This document shows, piece by piece, positions 22,196 through 26,439 of a stretch of 26,439 bases of DNA (positions are counted from its first letter, which is position 1; every line of letters starts with the position of its first letter). The stretch lies in contig JBDHZK010000022.1 in NCBI GenBank assembly GCA_039811865.1, forward strand, positions 1 through 26,439, written 5' to 3'. The notes beneath the pieces are model-generated. The model did not search any database. It saw only the letters and a program-made list of their open reading frames with translations, and had not been told where the DNA came from. Source of the DNA: JBDHZK01 sp039811865 (lineage in GTDB: Bacteria; Actinomycetota; Actinomycetes; Propionibacteriales; Propionibacteriaceae). The position numbers and the translations under genes were made by a program.

Positions 22196-22201
22196 TAAGC
22201 T
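22196..22201 (+). promoter_or_regulatory. -10 box for the leaderless TIGR03089 gene
   Basis: TAAGCT ends 6 bases before ATG 22208. Its -35 region would fall over the first codon of manC. Confidence 0.5.
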
Positions 22202-22207
22202 GGGCCC

Positions 22208-22900
22208 ATGGCAGAGCGCAACTGCGTGGAACGACTCGCGGCGCGCGTCCGAACCGACGCCGCCAGGCCCCTGCTGACCTATTACGGCGCGGCGGGCCGA
22301 ACGGAGCTCAGCGCCAAGACATTCGCCAACTGGGCCGACAAGACGGCCAACCTACTGGCTGACCTGGGCGTCGGTCAGGGGGACCGGATCGCCGCTCCCC
22401 TGCTCACCACCCACCCGGGCCACTGGCTGGGGCTGGCCCTGACGATGGGCGCGTGGCAGGCCGGCGTCGGCGTGGTGGCCGCGGACGACCCCGAGACCGC
22501 CTTGGCTGTGGTGGGACCCGAAGCGCCCTACCCGCGGGCCGGCGTCTCGACCCTGGTCGCGTCGCTGCACCCGCTCGGGTTGGCGAACGTCGGCCTTGGC
22601 TCGGGTCTGCTGGACTTCACCACCGAGGTGCTGGCGATGCCGGACGCGCATTGGGCCGAGCCGCTGGCTGCCGACCAGGTCTGGTGGGTGGACCAGATCG
22701 GTGGGCTCACGGGAGCCGAGCTGGCGGCAGTGCCGGCCGCGTCCGGCAGGATGCTGGTGGTCGCCACGGGTGCGCGCCAGGCGGTCTTGGCGGGGCTGGT
22801 CGAGCCGCTGGCCGGCGGCGGTTCGGTGGTGGTAGCCGGCCCGGACGTCCCGGCCGACTACCTGGAAACCATCGCGCGCCAAGAGGGCGTCAGCGAGTAG
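22208..22900 (+). CDS. TIGR03089 family protein (truncated AMP-binding-like)
   Basis: This 230-residue protein has the start of an acyl-CoA synthetase/AMP-binding fold: LTYYGAAGRTELSAKTFANWADKTANLLADLGVGQGDRIA resembles the N-terminus of such enzymes. However, the protein stops after about half of that domain and lacks the ATP-binding T-S-G-T-T-G-x-P-K loop; the corresponding place reads VWWVDQIGGLTGAELAAVP. This matches the actinobacterial TIGR03089 family, whose role is unknown. It is most likely not an adenylating enzyme. The next gene, an MFS exporter, starts 9 bases after its stop but has its own -10 box over that stop codon. Confidence 0.8.
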   Translation: MAERNCVERLAARVRTDAARPLLTYYGAAGRTELSAKTFANWADKTANLLADLGVGQGDRIAAPLLTTHPGHWLGLALTMGAWQAGVGVVAADDPETALAVVGPEAPYPRAGVSTLVASLHPLGLANVGLGSGLLDFTTEVLAMPDAHWAEPLAADQVWWVDQIGGLTGAELAAVPAASGRMLVVATGARQAVLAGLVEPLAGGGSVVVAGPDVPADYLETIARQEGVSE

Positions 22901-22903
22901 CAT
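22898..22903 (+). promoter_or_regulatory. -10 box overlapping the TIGR03089 stop codon
   Basis: TAGCAT includes the TAG stop of the upstream gene and ends 6 bases before ATG 22910 of the MFS gene, which has no ribosome binding site. The exporter can therefore be transcribed on its own as a leaderless message. Confidence 0.45.
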
Positions 22904-22909
22904 CGCCCG

Positions 22910-24343
22910 ATGCCCGAGAACACCCCCACCAATAAGTCGCACACCGGCGTCATCTGGCTGCTGATCGCGGCCGCGTTCGTCGTCATCTTGAACGAGACGA
23001 TCATGAGCGTCGCGATCCCCGTGCTGATGCATGATCTGCGGATCGATGCCCAGACCGCGCAGTGGCTCTCGACCGGCTTCATGCTGGCCATGGCGGTGGT
23101 GATCCCGTTGACCGGCTTCCTGCTCGAGCGGCTGACCACCCGCACGGTGTTCATCATGGCCATGAGCCTGTTCTGCGCCGGGACGCTGCTGGCCGGGGTC
23201 GCGCCCGGCTTCGTCGTCCTGTTGCTCGCACGGCTCGTCCAGGCCAGCGGCACGGCGATCATGTTTCCACTGCTGATGACCTCCATCCTCAGCCTCGTGC
23301 CGATCGAGCGGCGCGGCCAGGTGATGGGCAACGTCAGCATTGTGATCTCCGTCGCGCCGGCGCTCGGGCCCACGATCTCGGGCCTGATCCTGCAGTTCCT
23401 GTCCTGGCGCTGGATCTTCTTCTTCGTGCTGCCCATCGCCGCGGCGATGCTGGTCCTCGGCGCGGTCAAGCTCGTCAATGTCTCCGAGACCCGCAAGGTG
23501 CCGGTGGACCTGGCCTCAGTGGCCTTGTCGGCCATCGGCTTCGGCGCGCTGATCTACGGTCTGTCGCAGGTGCTGATCCCGGCCCTGGCCGTGGGTGCGG
23601 TGGCTCTGGCCTTGTTCGTCTGGCGGCAGTTGGTGCTGCAGCGCCAGGACCGTCCGCTGCTCGACCTGCGCACCTTCGCCTTCCGCGACTTCACCTTCGC
23701 CATCGGCGTGATGATGATCGCCTTCGCGGGTCTGCTCGGGGTGGCGATCTTGTGGCCGATCTACCTGCAGAACGTGCACGGGCTTTCAACCGTGACCACG
23801 GGACTGCTGCTCCTTCCGGGTGGCCTGGCGATGGGCCTGCTCGGTCCCTGGGTGGGACGCCTGTACGACCGGTTCGGTCCCCGAGTCCTCGCCGTTCCCG
23901 GGGCGATCCTGCTCACGCTCGCACTGGCGTCCATGACGCTGGTCACCGCCGAGACCCCGCTGTGGATCCTGCTCGCGATGCATGTCACGGTCAGCCTCGC
24001 CCTGGCGTTCATCTTCACGCCGATGTTCACCGCGGGCCTGAACGTGCTGCCCCCGCACCTGTACTCGCACGGCAGCGCGATCTTGGGGACGCTGCAGCAG
24101 GTGGCCGGAGCCGCGGGCACGGCCACGCTGGTATCGGTAATGGCCATCACCTCGGACGCGCTGATGCGCACCGGGACGCCCCCCGTGGCCGCCCAGTTGC
24201 ACGGCATCACGCAGGCGTTCTGGGTAGCGGTCGGGCTGGCCGCCGGCGCCGTCGTCTGCGCCCTGTTCGTGCGCGGCGCCAAGTCGCAGGTTCGAGCCGA
24301 GGACACGACGGAATCCGAGCCGGCGCCGGCGGCCGCCCACTGA
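22910..24343 (+). CDS. MFS multidrug exporter, DHA2 (EmrB/QacA) family
   Basis: This 477-residue protein has the 14-helix DHA2 layout. Helix 1 is WLLIAAAFVVILNETIMSVAIPVL with the motif LNETIMSVAIP, then AQTAQWLSTGFMLAMAVVIPLTG, then motif-C-like SIVISVAPALGPTISGLIL followed by SWRWIFFFVLP, all characteristic of QacA/EmrB exporters. The C-terminus is a short Glu/Ala/Pro tail (ESEPAPAAAH). It is expected to expel lipophilic compounds using the proton gradient; substrate is unknown. It is convergent with the M50-like gene, 13 bases apart. Confidence 0.9.
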   Translation: MPENTPTNKSHTGVIWLLIAAAFVVILNETIMSVAIPVLMHDLRIDAQTAQWLSTGFMLAMAVVIPLTGFLLERLTTRTVFIMAMSLFCAGTLLAGVAPGFVVLLLARLVQASGTAIMFPLLMTSILSLVPIERRGQVMGNVSIVISVAPALGPTISGLILQFLSWRWIFFFVLPIAAAMLVLGAVKLVNVSETRKVPVDLASVALSAIGFGALIYGLSQVLIPALAVGAVALALFVWRQLVLQRQDRPLLDLRTFAFRDFTFAIGVMMIAFAGLLGVAILWPIYLQNVHGLSTVTTGLLLLPGGLAMGLLGPWVGRLYDRFGPRVLAVPGAILLTLALASMTLVTAETPLWILLAMHVTVSLALAFIFTPMFTAGLNVLPPHLYSHGSAILGTLQQVAGAAGTATLVSVMAITSDALMRTGTPPVAAQLHGITQAFWVAVGLAAGAVVCALFVRGAKSQVRAEDTTESEPAPAAAH

Positions 24344-24356
24344 CTCCAAGGCGCCG

Positions 24357-25238
24357 TCAGCCCACGGTCAACCCACGGGTCAGCAGCAGGTTCATCACCA
24401 CCCCGACGCCGACCGCGACGTAGGCCGGGACCAGCGTGCGAATGGGCTGCAGCACCTTGGCCCGGCCGAGCGAGCGCAGTGCGATCGGGACGGCCATGGG
24501 CGCGTAGACCCCGAGCGACACGTTGTCCATGGCTACCGCGATGAAGTCGCCGGCGCCCAGCGGAAGGTTCGCCAGCGCCAGCCACAAGCAGGCCAACCCG
24601 ACCGCCACGACGGCACCGATGACCCACGCGTGGAACGCCACGGCCTGCACCTGGCCGGGCTGGTCGACCATGCCGACCAGAGTCTTGGCGTAGCGACGGC
24701 TCAGCCAGAAGATGCCGGCGATTCCGCCCGCGCACAGGATCAGCGACAGCCAAAGCGGCCAGTTCAGCAGCGTCGCCACGTTGCCCGTATCGCCCACGCC
24801 CAGGGGCGTAAGGCAGAAGTAGCTGATGCCCTCCATGGCACAGGTGAACGCGAACCACTTCCAGATCAGTGCCGGCAGCAGGGCCTTGAACGGCTGGAAG
24901 AAGATCAGGATCGAGCCCAGGACGGCGCTGAACACCGGCCCGGCCAGGTTGGTGATCACGCTGGCGGTCACGGTCTGGTCGGGCGTGAACGTAACCGCGA
25001 ACGGGTATTGATGGATCTGGTACCCCAGCGCCAACCCCGCTGCGGCGTGTGCGCCCTCGTGCAGGACGATCGTGATCATCACCCCGATCAGGAACGCCGA
25101 CGCCGAGGCGAGGCGAAGCGTGCCGTTCGACGCGGTAACCACCGAGGCGTCGGTCGCGGACGCGCCGCCGTCAGCGGTGTGAGCATCCTGGCTGCGCTTG
25201 GCCGGCAGGCTGGGGTCTGCGGGTGGCTTTGTCGTCAT
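24357..25238 (-). CDS. M50-like membrane zinc metalloprotease
   Basis: This is a 293-residue protein with a polar N-terminus of about 45 residues and then several transmembrane helices. HEGAH at residues 60-64 lies in helix 1 (FLIGVMITIVLHEGAHAAAGLALGY), giving the HExxH zinc site, and NLAGP at 97-101 (VITNLAGPVFSAVLGSIL) matches the NxxGP element of site-2-protease-like families. A clear LDG third-ligand motif is not evident; GDTGN near residue 145 could supply an aspartate. Substrates are unknown. ATG 25238 has AGGAG 8 bases upstream, which excludes the longer in-frame extension. It follows the glycosyltransferase gene by 101 bases. Confidence 0.8.
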   Translation of the reverse strand: MTTKPPADPSLPAKRSQDAHTADGGASATDASVVTASNGTLRLASASAFLIGVMITIVLHEGAHAAAGLALGYQIHQYPFAVTFTPDQTVTASVITNLAGPVFSAVLGSILIFFQPFKALLPALIWKWFAFTCAMEGISYFCLTPLGVGDTGNVATLLNWPLWLSLILCAGGIAGIFWLSRRYAKTLVGMVDQPGQVQAVAFHAWVIGAVVAVGLACLWLALANLPLGAGDFIAVAMDNVSLGVYAPMAVPIALRSLGRAKVLQPIRTLVPAYVAVGVGVVMNLLLTRGLTVG

Positions 25239-25287
25239 TTCCGGAACTCCTGATCGGCGACGGTTCACCAACCGTAGGTTACCGACG

Positions 25288-25293
25288 AGTCTA
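25288..25293 (-). promoter_or_regulatory. Possible -10 box for the M50-like gene
   Basis: On the minus strand TAGACT lies 49 bases before ATG 25238, leaving a leader of about 42 bases that includes the AGGAG site. The hexamer is the same as that before DUF3039. Confidence 0.4.
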
Positions 25294-25339
25294 CGAAACG
25301 GGCGCCTCGCCGCATCGACCGGCGCCGGATCCGCACCGC

Positions 25340-26371
25340 TCAGATCGGTGCCTCGACGTGTTCCTCGGGACGCTCGTGGGTGGAAAGGCCCAACAAGAAG
25401 CCTGCCCCCCACGCCCCGTGCATCACGGCCAGGACGCCGGGCAGGCGCAACCGGGCGGCCAGCGGCACCTTCGGCAGCGCGGCGGCCCCGACGATGATCC
25501 CGGCTAGGTACCCCGCCGGGGCCAGGAAGCCGAGCCGCAGCCACGCCGGCCCGAACAGCCCGATCAGGCCGATCAGCGTCCCGGCGCCCACGGCGACCAC
25601 GGTAACCGGCGGAGCGAGGTAGCGCGGGTTCGCGGTCTCGGGGTAGCGGCGAATCACCTCGCGACGCCACTTACCGGTCTGGAAGAACTGCCGGGCCAGC
25701 GCCTTCACGTTGGACCGCGGCCGGTAGATCACCCGCATCGCCGGGGTGAACCAGATCTGCTCGCCGGCGGCCAGCAGGCGGTGGTTCAGCTCCCAGTCCT
25801 GCGCCCGATGCATGGTTTCGTCGAACCCGCCCGCCGCGAGCAGTGCGTCCTTGCGGAAGGCCCCGAGGAACACCGTCTTGGCCGGTCCGGCGGGGCTGTC
25901 CGCAAGATGAAAGGACGACCCTCCGAGCCCCAGCTTGGAGTTGTACGCCGCCGCGACCGCCTGCTCGAACGGAGTCCGGCCTTGGGCGTCCATGAGCCCG
26001 CCAACGTTCGCCGCACCCGTCTGCGCCAGCGTCCGGACGGCGGTGGCCAGGTACTGATCGGTCAACTCACCGTGGCCGTCCACACGGATGACGATGTCGT
26101 AGCGGGTCGCCGCGATCGCGAGGTTCAGCGCCGCCGGCGTCTTGCCGGTGGGATTCGCCACGACCCGCACTCCCGGGAGATCGCCGGCCAGACGCTCAGC
26201 GATCTCCTGCGTGGCGTCCTTGGAGGGCCCGACAGCCATCACCACCTCGAGCTGACCGGGATAGTCCTGCGCGATGATCCGGCGGACGGCCGACTCGAGG
26301 TGGTCCTCCTCGTTCAGCACCGGCATGACGACGCTGACGCCGGGCCAACCCCCGGCGGGAGGCGCAATCAT
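25340..26371 (-). CDS. Family 2 glycosyltransferase (ExoA-like)
   Basis: This is a 343-residue protein. Residues 1-240 are a GT2 catalytic domain: GVSVVMPVLNEEDHLESAVRRI, IVIRVDGHGELTDQYL with the acidic site at 97-102, and MHRAQDWELNHRLLAAGE with the catalytic base region at 191-198, followed by RQFFQTGKWRREVIRRYPE. The C-terminus has two or three helices (VVAVGAGTLIGLIGLFGPAWL, GYLAGIIVGAAAL, AVMHGAWGAGFLLGL). This resembles succinoglycan-type ExoA enzymes that elongate lipid-linked sugars at the membrane. ATG 26371 begins one base after the stop of the preceding gene, so it is probably the second gene of an operon that continues beyond the window. Confidence 0.87.
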   Translation of the reverse strand: MIAPPAGGWPGVSVVMPVLNEEDHLESAVRRIIAQDYPGQLEVVMAVGPSKDATQEIAERLAGDLPGVRVVANPTGKTPAALNLAIAATRYDIVIRVDGHGELTDQYLATAVRTLAQTGAANVGGLMDAQGRTPFEQAVAAAYNSKLGLGGSSFHLADSPAGPAKTVFLGAFRKDALLAAGGFDETMHRAQDWELNHRLLAAGEQIWFTPAMRVIYRPRSNVKALARQFFQTGKWRREVIRRYPETANPRYLAPPVTVVAVGAGTLIGLIGLFGPAWLRLGFLAPAGYLAGIIVGAAALPKVPLAARLRLPGVLAVMHGAWGAGFLLGLSTHERPEEHVEAPI

Positions 26372-26372
26372 C

Positions 26373-26439
26373 TCAACCGGCCTGGCACACCGACGAGAGA
26401 TCGTCGGTCTGGCCCGCGTTCGTGGACTTCGTGGACGTG
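26373..26439 (-). CDS. C-terminal end of an unidentified gene (5' truncated)
   Basis: The minus-strand frame ending in TGA at 26375-26373 encodes TSTKSTNAGQTDDLSSVCQAG. Nearly all its third codon positions are G or C, unlike the other two frames, which argues that it is the real reading frame. The stop is one base before the glycosyltransferase ATG, indicating an operon. The tail is polar and gives no clue to family. Confidence 0.5.
   Translation of the reverse strand, partial: TSTKSTNAGQTDDLSSVCQAG

Overview
The window is chromosomal DNA from a high-GC actinobacterium. A WhiB-family regulator with four cysteines and the GIWGG motif, a coenzyme F420 pair (cofD/cofE) and the neighbouring manB, DUF3499, metallopeptidase-like protein and manC reproduce the block around whiB2-fbiA-fbiB-manB of mycobacteria and other Actinobacteria. 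Single-domain cofE and the SpoIIM/RDD pair would fit a non-mycobacterial lineage such as Propionibacteriales, but the sequence alone does not prove the family. No rRNA, tRNA, CRISPR array, IS element or phage gene was recognised.

Layout. 1-1893: tail of a membrane protein, an MFS exporter on the minus strand and a small DUF3039 zinc-ribbon-like protein. 1958-4413: divergent SpoIIM-like and RDD-like membrane proteins, then a SixA-type histidine phosphatase. 4498-10466, all minus: DUF3499, manB, Trm112-like, SIS-domain protein, cation diffusion facilitator, aroQ and ahcY, probably one transcription direction with extra internal promoters. 10542-10991: a metallopeptidase-fold protein that lacks HExxH. 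11009-12941, minus: a secreted permuted NlpC/P60-like hydrolase overlapping a lipoprotein gene; this stretch is visibly lower in GC and looks acquired. 13267-18992, minus: a 4-TM protein, whiB2, a 983-residue membrane glycosyltransferase and a secreted DUF5719 protein. 19108-21050: cofD-cofE (4-base overlap). 21098-24343: manC divergent from a TIGR03089 protein and a second MFS exporter. 24357-26439, minus: tail of an unknown gene, a family 2 glycosyltransferase and an M50-like intramembrane protease.

How the genes work together. manB and manC supply GDP-mannose, and two membrane glycosyltransferases plus a DUF5719 partner probably use activated sugars for envelope polymers, next to the cell-division-linked regulator WhiB2. 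cofD and cofE build F420. ahcY and aroQ are housekeeping metabolism.

The most interesting observations are: (i) a roughly 30-codon, in-frame, hairpin-forming insertion inside cofE that resembles a protein-coding palindromic element; (ii) a strikingly regular architecture in which eleven genes have a TANNNT-like box 6-8 bases before the start codon, implying leaderless mRNAs, including head-to-head pairs too close to be transcribed simultaneously; (iii) the low-GC secreted hydrolase/lipoprotein pair; and (iv) an 18-bp perfect stem-loop between whiB2 and the glycosyltransferase.
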